Below are positions 44,395 through 52,503 of a stretch of DNA of 64,000 nt, piece after piece; position 1 is the first letter of the stretch, and the number at the start of each line of letters is the position of its first letter. Below the pieces are notes generated by a model. The model was not told the origin of the DNA. It ran no database searches and saw nothing but the letters and a program-made list of their open reading frames with translations. Origin of the DNA: Allobosea robiniae (GTDB taxonomy: Bacteria; Pseudomonadota; Alphaproteobacteria; Rhizobiales; Beijerinckiaceae); the NCBI RefSeq assembly GCF_900102525.1, contig NZ_FNBZ01000002.1, forward strand, positions 62,001-126,000, written 5' to 3'. A program made the position numbers and the translations under genes.

Positions 44395-44922
44395 ATGAAC
44401 CTTGCCGACAGCATCCGCGCGATCCCCGATTATCCTCGGCCCGGCATCGTCTTTCGCGACATCACCACGCTGCTCGGTGACGCGCGGGCCTTCCGCCGGG
44501 CGGTCGACGAACTGGTGCAGCCCTTCGCGGGCCTGAAGATCGCCAAGATCGCCGGGATCGAGGCGCGCGGCTTCATCCTGGGCGGGGCCGTGGCGCATCA
44601 GCTCTCGGCCGGCTTCGTGCCCGTTCGCAAGAAGGGCAAGCTGCCGCTGGAGACGCTGCGCGCGACCTATGCGCTCGAATACGGCACGGACGAGATCGAG
44701 ATCCATCGCGATGCGGTGCAGCCGGGCGAGCGCGTCCTGCTGGTCGACGACCTGATCGCTACGGGCGGCACCGCGGAGGCGGCGGTCAACCTGCTCGCGG
44801 GGTTAGGCGCGGAGGTCGTGGCGGCCTGCTTCATCGTCGACCTTCCGGAACTCGGCGGCGCCGACAAGATCCGGCGGCTCGGCGTGCCCGTGCGGACCCT
44901 GGTCTCGTTCGGCGGGCATTGA
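44395..44922 (+). CDS. apt: Adenine phosphoribosyltransferase
   Basis: A 175-residue type I phosphoribosyltransferase. The N-terminus [23 protein letters not shown], the [17 protein letters not shown] loop and the PRPP-binding [17 protein letters not shown] are diagnostic for Apt, which makes AMP from adenine and PRPP. I use the ATG at 44395 on family length. A start at 44320-44323, coupled to the mtnP stop, would add 24-25 residues and has its own purine-rich upstream sequence, so an N-terminal extension is possible. Confidence 0.95.
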   Translation: MNLADSIRAIPDYPRPGIVFRDITTLLGDARAFRRAVDELVQPFAGLKIAKIAGIEARGFILGGAVAHQLSAGFVPVRKKGKLPLETLRATYALEYGTDEIEIHRDAVQPGERVLLVDDLIATGGTAEAAVNLLAGLGAEVVAACFIVDLPELGGADKIRRLGVPVRTLVSFGGH

Positions 44923-44928
44923 GCGGGG

Positions 44929-46041
44929 ATGAAGATCAACGGCCAGCACTACCGGACGATCTGGCTCGCGCAGGATGGCTGGCGCGTCGTCGTGATCGAC
45001 CAGACGCGCTTGCCGTTCCGCTTCGAGACGGTGGCACTGGGCTCCGCCGAGCAGGCGGCCGATGCGATCCGCAGCATGGTGGTGCGCGGGGCGCCGTTGA
45101 TCGGTGCGACCGCGGCGTATGGCGTGGCGCTGGCGATGCGGGCGGACGCCTCCGACGCAGCGCTGGAGGCTGCGCTCGCCCTGCTCGGCGCGACGCGACC
45201 GACCGCCGTCAATCTGCGCTGGGCGCTGGCGCGGATGCGTGGCGCCCTCGCAAGCCTGCCCGCGACGGCGCGTGTCGGGGCGGCCTATGCGGAAGCCGCG
45301 GCGATCTGCGACGAGGACGTCGCCTTGTGCCGCGCGATCGGCGAGCACGGCCTGCCATTGATCGCGGAGATCGCGGCGCGAAAGCCCGTCGGCGAGCCGG
45401 TCAACATCCTCACCCATTGCAATGCCGGCTGGCTTGCCACGGTGGACTGGGGCACGGCGCTGGCGCCGATCTATCTCGCCCATGATGCCGGCATTCCCAT
45501 CCATGTCTGGGTCGACGAGACCCGGCCCCGCAACCAGGGCGCGGCGCTGACGGCCTACGAACTCGGCTCCCATGGCGTGCCGAATACGGTGATCGTGGAC
45601 AATGCCGGTGGCCACCTGATGCAGCACGGGCAGGTCGATCTGGTGATCGTCGGCACCGACCGCACCACGGCGGCGGGCGATGTCGCCAACAAGATCGGGA
45701 CCTATCTCAAGGCACTCGCGGCGCATGACAACGGCGTGCCCTTCTATGTCGCGCTGCCTTCGCCGACGATCGACTGGAGCATCAGCGACGGCCTCGCCGA
45801 TATCCCGATCGAGGAGCGCGCGGCCCGCGAGGTCACCCATCTCTCCGGGCTCGCCGATGACGGTGAGGTCAGGTCCGTCCGCGTCGTCGCGCCCGGCAGT
45901 GGTGCGGCCAACCCGGCCTTCGACGTGACGCCGGCGCGGCTCGTCACCAAGCTTATCACCGAGCGCGGCGTCTGCGCGGCCAGCGTTGAGGGCCTCGCAC
46001 AACTCTTTCCCGACCTGGCGAGCAGGGGCACGGTGGTATGA
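44929..46041 (+). CDS. mtnA: S-methyl-5-thioribose-1-phosphate isomerase
   Basis: A 370-residue eIF2B-like isomerase converting methylthioribose-1-phosphate to methylthioribulose-1-phosphate. The catalytic Cys is in ILTHCNAG (residue 164) and the catalytic Asp in [20 protein letters not shown] (residue 244). [10 protein letters not shown] near residue 50 is the usual substrate loop. It starts 6 bases after the apt stop and overlaps the aldolase gene by 4 bases. Confidence 0.96.
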   Translation: MKINGQHYRTIWLAQDGWRVVVIDQTRLPFRFETVALGSAEQAADAIRSMVVRGAPLIGATAAYGVALAMRADASDAALEAALALLGATRPTAVNLRWALARMRGALASLPATARVGAAYAEAAAICDEDVALCRAIGEHGLPLIAEIAARKPVGEPVNILTHCNAGWLATVDWGTALAPIYLAHDAGIPIHVWVDETRPRNQGAALTAYELGSHGVPNTVIVDNAGGHLMQHGQVDLVIVGTDRTTAAGDVANKIGTYLKALAAHDNGVPFYVALPSPTIDWSISDGLADIPIEERAAREVTHLSGLADDGEVRSVRVVAPGSGAANPAFDVTPARLVTKLITERGVCAASVEGLAQLFPDLASRGTVV

Positions 46042-46682
46042 CCGAAACGGAATTGCGGCAGGAGATCGTCTCGGTCGCGCAGGCGATCGACCGGGCGGGA
46101 TTCTGCCCGTCGAAATCGGGCAATGTCTCGGCTCGTTTTGGCGATGGCCTGCTGATCACGCCGTCGGGCCTGCCCTATGCCCGGACGCGCCCTGAGGACC
46201 TGATCCATCTCAGCCTCGACGGCACGATCCTGAGTGGCAGCCGCAAGCCGTCCTCCGAATGGCCTTTCCATGTCGCGATCTACCGGGCGCGGCCCGATGA
46301 GCAGGCGATCGTGCACACCCATTCGCCGCGCGCCACAGCTCTGTCCTGCACGCGGCGCGGCATCCCGGCCTTCCATTACATGATCGCGCTTTGCGGCGGT
46401 GCCGATGTGCGCTGTGCCGAGTACGCGACCTTCGGCACGCCCGAATTGGCCGAGAATGCCGTGAAGGCGCTGGAGGGCCGCAAGGCCGTGCTGCTCGCCA
46501 ATCACGGCGTGATCGCGCTCGGCCAGACCCTGGCGGGCGCGCATACCATCGTCGCCGAGGTCGAGAACCTCGCCGGGCAGTATCTCGACATCCTCGCGGC
46601 AGGGATCGAGCCGGTCATCCTCGATGCCGCGGAAATGGAGCGCGTCGGCGCCAAATTCGCGGGCTACGGCAAGGTCGGCTGA
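46038..46682 (+). CDS. Class II aldolase, probably 5-(methylthio)ribulose-1-phosphate aldolase (Ald2-like)
   Basis: A 214-residue class II aldolase/adducin-like protein. The zinc site is seen in [12 protein letters not shown] and [11 protein letters not shown], and the catalytic Glu in KPSSEWPFH. MtnB dehydratases share the fold, but with mtnP and mtnA alone and no mtnC or mtnD, the DHAP-shunt aldolase Ald2 is the better reading. Its products would be dihydroxyacetone phosphate and 2-(methylthio)acetaldehyde. It overlaps mtnA by 4 bases and ends the operon. A fuculose-phosphate-type activity cannot be excluded. Confidence 0.85.
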   Translation: MTETELRQEIVSVAQAIDRAGFCPSKSGNVSARFGDGLLITPSGLPYARTRPEDLIHLSLDGTILSGSRKPSSEWPFHVAIYRARPDEQAIVHTHSPRATALSCTRRGIPAFHYMIALCGGADVRCAEYATFGTPELAENAVKALEGRKAVLLANHGVIALGQTLAGAHTIVAEVENLAGQYLDILAAGIEPVILDAAEMERVGAKFAGYGKVG

Positions 46683-46811
46683 GCCGCGTCAGAGCGCCCG
46701 ATCGGGCAGGCAGGCCGCCGGCCGGGCAAATGCGGCCGACCGGTTTAAGTTTTCGGCAATGGCAACACCGGCATAACGGTTGCCGCCTTCCCCGCCTGGC
46801 AAGAGACCTTC

Positions 46812-48026
46812 GTGTCGCTCGACTATCAGTCCCTCCTGACGGCCTTCACCCTTTCGGGATGCGGATTGGCCGCAGCCTTCCTCGTCAGCTGGCTCGTTTC
46901 CAGGAAGGAAGGCTTCCTGATGGCCTGGACGATCGGCGTCGCGCTGATGGCCGCTGGCGTGCTGATCTATGGCGGCTATGTCAGGACGATGTCGCCGATC
47001 GTGGGGGCAGCCGGGTACACGGTTCTTCTGACGGGCCTCGCCTTCGTCTTCGGTGCCGGCCGCGAATTTCGCACGCGGGTTCTGCCCTGGCGCAGCATGG
47101 CCATCATGGCAATCGCGTCGTCGGCAGCCATGGCTGTGCCCATGCTGGCCGGCTATAACGGCATCGCGATCATCGGGCTCAATGTCGCGGCCGCGGCCAT
47201 TCTGCTCGCAACAGCCTGGGACTATTGGCTCGGCCGGGCCGAAGCCAGGCTGGCGATCATGCTGTTGACCGGCCTGTATGTCCTGACCGGGCTATCCTTC
47301 GTTCCTTGCGCCGTTCTGCTGCTGCTGGATGGCCGCTGGGCTCTGCCGGGCATCCCGTCGAACTGGGCGGAAGACCTCAATATCGTCGTCTGCCTGACCA
47401 CGCTCGCCGGCATCGGCGCGCTGTCCCTGGCCTTGAACCAGGCGCGGCTGGCGCGCGGCCACAAGCGCGACGCGGAAACCGACCCGCTGACCGGCCTGCT
47501 CAACCGGCGCGCGCTGCTCGACCGCATCGCGACCGAGATCGAAGGGCCCGCCGCCCTGATCATCTTCGACATCGATCACTTCAAGCGGATCAACGACATC
47601 CACGGCCACCTGGCGGGAGACGAGGTGTTGCGGGCGTTCGGGGAGATCCTGCTGTCATGCCGGTCGCAAGGACTGGCCGCACGGCTCGGCGGCGAGGAAT
47701 TCGCACTGCTGCTGCCGGGCGATTCTCTTGTCGCGGCGGCCATCGCGGCCGAAAACGTGCGGGGGCGCCTCGTCAAACGTCGTTTCGCAGCGAGCGGTGC
47801 GGCGTTCGGGTGCACGCTCAGCGCAGGCGTCGCTCATGCGAAGGACAGCGTCATCGATTTCGATGCCTTGCTTCACGAGGCGGACAAGGGGCTCTACGCA
47901 GCCAAGCGGAGCGGGCGCGACCGGGTCGTGGTCGCATCGGACGATGAAGCGTTCCTCGCCCAGATGCGGTCTTCCTCCGAGGTGCCGCGCGGGCCTGTCG
48001 ATCTCGTCAGGCTCAAGACCGGCTGA
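46812..48026 (+). CDS. Membrane-bound diguanylate cyclase (GGDEF)
   Basis: A 404-residue protein. The N-terminal half has six or so transmembrane helices (residues about 8-215) of unassigned sensor type, followed by a GGDEF domain (DPLTGLLNRRALLDRIA, FDIDHFKRIND). The active-site motif is GGEEF at residues 293-297, so cyclase activity is expected. The RxxD product-inhibition site five residues before it is absent. The start is GTG at 46812. It is probably a single gene; it converges with the MaoC gene, leaving 15 bases between stops. Confidence 0.9.
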   Translation: MSLDYQSLLTAFTLSGCGLAAAFLVSWLVSRKEGFLMAWTIGVALMAAGVLIYGGYVRTMSPIVGAAGYTVLLTGLAFVFGAGREFRTRVLPWRSMAIMAIASSAAMAVPMLAGYNGIAIIGLNVAAAAILLATAWDYWLGRAEARLAIMLLTGLYVLTGLSFVPCAVLLLLDGRWALPGIPSNWAEDLNIVVCLTTLAGIGALSLALNQARLARGHKRDAETDPLTGLLNRRALLDRIATEIEGPAALIIFDIDHFKRINDIHGHLAGDEVLRAFGEILLSCRSQGLAARLGGEEFALLLPGDSLVAAAIAAENVRGRLVKRRFAASGAAFGCTLSAGVAHAKDSVIDFDALLHEADKGLYAAKRSGRDRVVVASDDEAFLAQMRSSSEVPRGPVDLVRLKTG

Positions 48027-48041
48027 GGTCCGTCTTCGCGG

Positions 48042-49055
48042 TCAATCCGGCTTGCGCTCGACGAAGACGCAACCGTCGAAGCTGAAGACCTCTTCGCCGT
48101 GCTGGTTGATGCCGGTGTTGCGGTGGAAGAACAGTCCCCATTGCGGGCGCGAGGCGCTCTCGCGCTTGTCGATCACCTGCGAATGGTAGGTGATCCGGTC
48201 CCCGGCAAAGACAGGTTTCGTCCAGCGCAGGTTCCTGAAGCCTGGAGAAGAGCCGAGGCGCGCGGGGCGATCCGACGCCACCGCGAGCTGGCGCTTGCGA
48301 TGCAGGACCATGCAGGCCATCCAGACTGCGGCCGTGTGCCAGCCGGAAGCGGCGAGCCTGCCGAAGGAGCTCCGGCGCGCCGCCGCTTCGTCCATGTGGA
48401 AGGGCTGGGGATCGAAACTGCGGGCGAAGGCGACGATCTCCTCGGGCGTGAAGACGAAGCTGCCGAGTTGGCTGCTCTCGCCGACCGAAAGCTCCTCGAA
48501 GAAGCGCGGCGGCTCGGGCGGCTCGGAGGAGGATTCCAGCGGGCTCTCGATGGCGGGACGCTCATAGACGGGTGCATGATCCAGCCAGGGACCGGCCGGA
48601 TGCCGGCCGATGGCGGAGCCTTGGCGGCCGAACATGATCCAGTTGGTCTGCTCCAGCACCGGCTCGTCGCGCTGGTTCAGCAGCTCGAGCCGGAAGCGCA
48701 CGAGGCCCATCTCGGGGCGCGAGCGCGAGGCCTTGCTTTCCAGCACGGTGCGCCGGGCGCTGACGCTGTCGCCGGGGAGGAGGGGACGCAGCCACTTCAC
48801 CTCGTCGATGCCCGGCGCGCCCATGCTGGCGGCATCGAGCAGGAAATCCTCCGCCATGAGTCGCATCAGCAGCGCGCAGCTATGCCAGCCGGAGCCGATC
48901 AGGCGGCCGACGAAGCTCGCCTTGGCGGCCTCGGGATCGACATGGAAATCCTGCGCGTCATAGCGCGAGGCGAAGGCGACGATGTCGTCCTGCGAGACGT
49001 CGAGGCTGCGCGATCGGGCGCTCTCACCCGGGACGAAATCCTCGAAATACGACAT
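48042..49055 (-). CDS. Double-MaoC dehydratase/hydratase family protein
   Basis: A 337-residue protein made of two MaoC-like hot-dog domains. The first is at residues about 1-150 (FEDFVPGESARSRSLDVSQDDIVAFASRYDAQDFHVDPEAA) and the second at about 185-335 (FEELSVGESSQLGSFVFTPEEIVAFARSFDPQPFHMDEAAA). Each keeps the D-x5-H pattern of (R)-enoyl-CoA hydratases. The substrate is probably an enoyl-CoA, but this is not proven. It starts 14 bases after the ychF stop on the same strand. Confidence 0.9.
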   Translation of the reverse strand: MSYFEDFVPGESARSRSLDVSQDDIVAFASRYDAQDFHVDPEAAKASFVGRLIGSGWHSCALLMRLMAEDFLLDAASMGAPGIDEVKWLRPLLPGDSVSARRTVLESKASRSRPEMGLVRFRLELLNQRDEPVLEQTNWIMFGRQGSAIGRHPAGPWLDHAPVYERPAIESPLESSSEPPEPPRFFEELSVGESSQLGSFVFTPEEIVAFARSFDPQPFHMDEAAARRSSFGRLAASGWHTAAVWMACMVLHRKRQLAVASDRPARLGSSPGFRNLRWTKPVFAGDRITYHSQVIDKRESASRPQWGLFFHRNTGINQHGEEVFSFDGCVFVERKPD

Positions 49056-49069
49056 CGCCGGCAGGGCCC

Positions 49070-50167
49070 TCAGTTCGCGAAGCGGAAATGCAGTACGTCG
49101 CCATCGGCGACGACGTATTCCTTGCCTTCGAGGCGGAACTTGCCGGCCTCGCGCGCACCGGATTCGCCCTTGTTGGCGATGTAGTCGTCGAAGGCGATGG
49201 TTTCGGCGCGGATATAGCCCTTCTCGAAATCGGTATGGATCACGCCGGCGGCCTGCGGCCCCTTGGTGCCCTTCTCGATCGTCCAGGCGCGCGCTTCCTT
49301 CGGGCCGACGGTGAAATAGGTGACGAGATGGAGCAGGCTGTAGCCGGCGCGGATCACGCGGTTCAGGCCGGGTTCGTCGAGGCCAACGGCCTCCAGGTAG
49401 TCCTTCTGGTCTGCGACCGGGAGCACGGCGATTTCGCTCTCGATCTTGGCGGAGACGACGACGGCGACTGCGTTCTCCTCGGCGGCGCGAGCCTTCACCT
49501 GTTCGGAGAAGGCGTTGCCCTTGTCGGCGCTGGCTTCCTCGACATTACAGACATAGAGCACGGGCTTGGACGAGAGCAGGCCGAGTGTCTCGAAGGTGCG
49601 GCGCTCGTCGGCCGCGACCTGGACGAGGCGGGCCGGCTTGCCGTCGCGCAGCAGCACGAGGCAGCGATTCATCAAATCGGCCAGCTCCTTGGCCTCCTTG
49701 TCGCCGGTCTTGGCCTTCTTCTCCAGCGGCAGGACGCGCTTCTCGAGGCTTTCGAGATCGGCCAGCATCAATTCGGTCTCGATGATCTCGATGTCGTTGA
49801 TCGGAGCGACCTTGCCCTCGACATGGGTGATGTCGCCGTCCTCGAAGCAGCGCACGACATGGGCGATGGCGTCGCATTCGCGGATATTGGCGAGGAACTG
49901 GTTGCCGAGCCCTTCGCCGCGCGAGGCGCCGCGCACCAGGCCGGCGATGTCGACGAAGGTCAGCCGCGTCGGGATGATCTCCTTGGAGCCGGCGATGGCG
50001 GCGAGCTTCTCCAGCCGCTCGTCGGGTACGGCGACGTCACCGACATTCGGCTCGATCGTGCAGAACGGATAGTTCGCGGCCTGGGCCGCGGCCGTCTGCG
50101 TCAGCGCGTTGAAGAGGGTCGACTTGCCGACATTAGGCAGGCCGACGATGCCACATTTGAAACCCAT
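49070..50167 (-). CDS. ychF: Redox-regulated ATPase YchF (Obg-family)
   Basis: A 365-residue member of the universally conserved YchF/OLA1 ATPases. The G1 motif is GLPNVGKSTLFNALT, with FVDIAGLVRGASRGEGLGNQFL next, NxEE in place of the NKxD GTP motif (YVCNVEEASA), and a C-terminal TGS-like domain. It binds ATP and associates with ribosomes. It is the usual neighbour of pth and rplY, which lie a little further on. Its downstream partner here is the double-MaoC gene. Confidence 0.97.
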   Translation of the reverse strand: MGFKCGIVGLPNVGKSTLFNALTQTAAAQAANYPFCTIEPNVGDVAVPDERLEKLAAIAGSKEIIPTRLTFVDIAGLVRGASRGEGLGNQFLANIRECDAIAHVVRCFEDGDITHVEGKVAPINDIEIIETELMLADLESLEKRVLPLEKKAKTGDKEAKELADLMNRCLVLLRDGKPARLVQVAADERRTFETLGLLSSKPVLYVCNVEEASADKGNAFSEQVKARAAEENAVAVVVSAKIESEIAVLPVADQKDYLEAVGLDEPGLNRVIRAGYSLLHLVTYFTVGPKEARAWTIEKGTKGPQAAGVIHTDFEKGYIRAETIAFDDYIANKGESGAREAGKFRLEGKEYVVADGDVLHFRFAN

Positions 50168-50373
50168 GATCGCCTGTTCCGTTGCCCGTGGCGGATCGCC
50201 TATGCCGGGCGTGAAGCTTTGAAAGTTGCGGCCTTATTGGGGGGCTTGCGCGATAAAGACAAGTGCCGCACACCTGATGGCCGATGTGCCCCTCACGCGA
50301 ACGTGCATGGCAGGCGGGCTGATGCGGGTGCTGGATCGGGCGGGCCGCCTGTTGCGGCGTTCGGAGCCTCGTC

Positions 50374-50979
50374 ATGAAGCGTTTTCGTCTTGCGTTCGCC
50401 CTGTCGGTCTTCGCCCTTGCCGGCGGCGCAGCCATCGCCCAGGCGCCAGGAACGCGGTTGCGCGGCACGGTCGAGCGCGTGGAAGGGTCGACGTTGGAAC
50501 TCAAGGCCGCGGACGGCCGGGAGCTCAAGGTCGCGCTCGCGCCGGGCTACTCGGTCGGCGGCATGGTGGCGGCGAAGGCAAGCGATATCGCCAAAGGCAG
50601 CTTCATCGGCGTCGGCGCCAAGCCGCAGGCTGACGGCACCTTGCTCGCGGTGCAGGTCGTGATCTTCCCGGAGGCGATGCGCGGCACTGGCGAGGGGCAT
50701 CGGCCCTGGGGCGTGCTGCCCGATGCGACCATGACCAATGCGACGGTGGCCGAGACGGTCTCGCGGGTCGACGGCGCCAACCTCGTGCTGAGCTATCCGG
50801 GTGGCGAGCAGAAGGTGACGATCACGCCGGAGGCGACGATCCTGATGGCAGCGCCTGCCGAGGCGAACGAGCTCAAGCCCGGCGCGCAGGTCGCGATGAC
50901 GGCGAGCCGGCAGGCGGATGGCAGCTACAGCACGAGCCGGATCACCGTGGCGAAGGCGGGTGCCAAGCTCCCGCTCTGA
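50374..50979 (+). CDS. Secreted DUF5666-like protein
   Basis: A 201-residue protein. The signal peptide covers residues 1-23 (cleavage after AIAQA). Two related beta-rich halves follow, with the repeats GTVERVEGSTLELKAADGRELKVALAP and ETVSRVDGANLVLSYPGGEQKVTITPEA. This duplicated OB-like pattern is common in alphaproteobacterial periplasmic proteins of unknown role. It is a plus-strand gene between divergent ychF and convergent pth, where only 3 bases separate the two stops. Confidence 0.78.
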   Translation: MKRFRLAFALSVFALAGGAAIAQAPGTRLRGTVERVEGSTLELKAADGRELKVALAPGYSVGGMVAAKASDIAKGSFIGVGAKPQADGTLLAVQVVIFPEAMRGTGEGHRPWGVLPDATMTNATVAETVSRVDGANLVLSYPGGEQKVTITPEATILMAAPAEANELKPGAQVAMTASRQADGSYSTSRITVAKAGAKLPL

Positions 50980-50982
50980 AGA

Positions 50983-51597
50983 TCAGCCGTCGCTCTTTTC
51001 ACCGAGCCGCTTCACGGCGCCGTGGCCACGCGCATCCATGAAGAGATGGACCTTGTTCTGGAAGCCGGCGTCGTCATGGGCGGCGAGGAGGGCCGCATGG
51101 TCGGCACAGGCCGTGCAGAGATCCTCGACCCAGGGCTGCTCGGCCTTGCCGAAATCGTTCAGCACGTAGCTGTGCACCAGTTCCTTCAGGCCGGGATGGC
51201 CGATGCCCATGCGCACGCGGCGATAGTCGTTGCCGATCGCAGCCGTCGTCGAGCGCAGGCCGTTATGCCCGGCATTGCCGCCGCCGAGCTTGACGCGCAG
51301 CTTGGCGGGGGCGAGATCGAGCTCGTCATGGAATACGACGACATCGGCCGGAGCGACCTTGAAGAAGCGCGCGGCCTCGCCGATCGCGCGGCCCGACTCG
51401 TTCATGTAGGTCTGCGGCTTGAGCAGGATGACCTTTTCGGTGCCGATCGTGGCCTCGCAGGCCTCCGCCTGGAAGCGGGCGCGCCAAGGCGAGGCGCGGT
51501 GCAGGCGCGCGATCTCGCCAAGGGCCATGAAGCCGATATTGTGGCGGTTGCGGGCATAGCGCGCGCCGGGATTGCCGAGGCCGGCGAAAATCAGCAT
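50983..51597 (-). CDS. pth: Peptidyl-tRNA hydrolase
   Basis: A 204-residue enzyme that recycles tRNA from prematurely released peptidyl-tRNA. Catalytic residues are recognisable: the Asn and His in [18 protein letters not shown], the Asn in [10 protein letters not shown], and the Asp in [29 protein letters not shown]. It lies downstream of rplY on the same strand, but a good terminator separates them (51681-51701), so it may have its own promoter. Confidence 0.97.
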   Translation of the reverse strand: MLIFAGLGNPGARYARNRHNIGFMALGEIARLHRASPWRARFQAEACEATIGTEKVILLKPQTYMNESGRAIGEAARFFKVAPADVVVFHDELDLAPAKLRVKLGGGNAGHNGLRSTTAAIGNDYRRVRMGIGHPGLKELVHSYVLNDFGKAEQPWVEDLCTACADHAALLAAHDDAGFQNKVHLFMDARGHGAVKRLGEKSDG

Positions 51598-51680
51598 GGC
51601 GGGGCTCCGCAGACTTGTTCGTTCAGCATCGGATCCGCCCGAAGGCTGGACACCGTTTTCCGGTTCGATGCCATAGCAAA

Positions 51681-51701
51681 ACGGCCGGGAAACCCGGCCG
51701 T
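51681..51701 (-). terminator. Intrinsic terminator after rplY
   Basis: ACGGCCGGG (51681-51689) and CCCGGCCGT (51693-51701) form a 9-bp GC-rich stem with a 3-base loop. On the minus strand it is followed by TTTTG. It lies 47 bases after the rplY stop and ahead of pth. Confidence 0.8.
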
Positions 51702-51747
51702 CTCGTGAGCGTTCGAGGTGAAAGCGGCGCCGGCTGGCGCCGTTTCA

Positions 51748-52368
51748 TCAGGCCTTGGCTTCAGCCGCGGCTTCCTCAGTCTCGGTGGCCTCAGGCTCGG
51801 CCTCGACGGTCGGCGCGGAGATCGTGACGATCGTGGCGTCAGCGCCGACAGAGAGCTTGGCGCCGGCCGGGAGCTTGATCGCGTCGGCATGGACGGAGTC
51901 GCCGACGTTCAGGCCGGCAACCGAAATGTCGATGGAATCCGGGATGCTGTCCGGCTCGACGGTGACTTCGAGGGCGTGCTCGATGATCTGGACCAGGCCG
52001 CCGCTCTTGACGCCGGGGCTGGCTTCCTGACCGGTGACGTGAACCGGAACCTGGACCGTGACGGTCTGGCCCTTGGCGACGCGCAGGAAGTCGACATGGA
52101 TCGGGAAATCCTTGACCGGGTCGAGCTGGTAATCGCGCGGAATGACGCGCTGCTTCTTACCGGCGACGGCGATCTCGAAGATCGTGGTCAGGAAGTGGCC
52201 GCCGAAAATCAGCTGGCGGGTCTTGTTGGCGTCGAGCGCGATGGCTTCGGGAGCAGCGCCCCCACCATAGATCACGGCAGGCGTCTGGCCCTGGCGGCGA
52301 ACAGCACGGGCGGCCCCCTTGCCGACCTGTGCGCGCGCCGAAGCCTCGATTTGCTTCACGGCGGTCAT
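51748..52368 (-). CDS. rplY: 50S ribosomal protein L25/general stress protein Ctc
   Basis: A 206-residue long-form bL25. The N-terminal 5S rRNA-binding domain runs over residues 1-95 (GKGAARAVRRQGQTPAVIYGGG, then the PVKDFPIHVDFLRV strand). The CTC domain extends to about residue 190, and an acidic Ala/Glu-rich tail ends the protein. Length and tail are usual for the alphaproteobacterial form. A strong hairpin lies just upstream of the gene and a terminator follows it. Confidence 0.96.
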   Translation of the reverse strand: MTAVKQIEASARAQVGKGAARAVRRQGQTPAVIYGGGAAPEAIALDANKTRQLIFGGHFLTTIFEIAVAGKKQRVIPRDYQLDPVKDFPIHVDFLRVAKGQTVTVQVPVHVTGQEASPGVKSGGLVQIIEHALEVTVEPDSIPDSIDISVAGLNVGDSVHADAIKLPAGAKLSVGADATIVTISAPTVEAEPEATETEEAAAEAKA

Positions 52369-52397
52369 GTTGGATGTCCTTGACTTGTAAATGACAA

Positions 52398-52415
52398 GGC
52401 CGCCACGTGGCGGCC
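52398..52415 (-). terminator. Perfect palindrome between the GGDEF-EAL gene and rplY
   Basis: GGCCGCCACGTGGCGGCC is an 18-base perfect palindrome followed on the minus strand by TTGTCATTT. It may end the GGDEF-EAL transcript, whose stop is 89 bases upstream. It is also 30 bases ahead of rplY, so a role in the rplY leader is possible. Confidence 0.5.
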
Positions 52416-52503
52416 ATCGGATTTATGCGTTCAGAGCCTCCAAGGGTGTCAGCCGAACGCTGGGGTGCTCATAGGCGAAAACCGCCGCGATCTCAAGCCC
52501 GGC

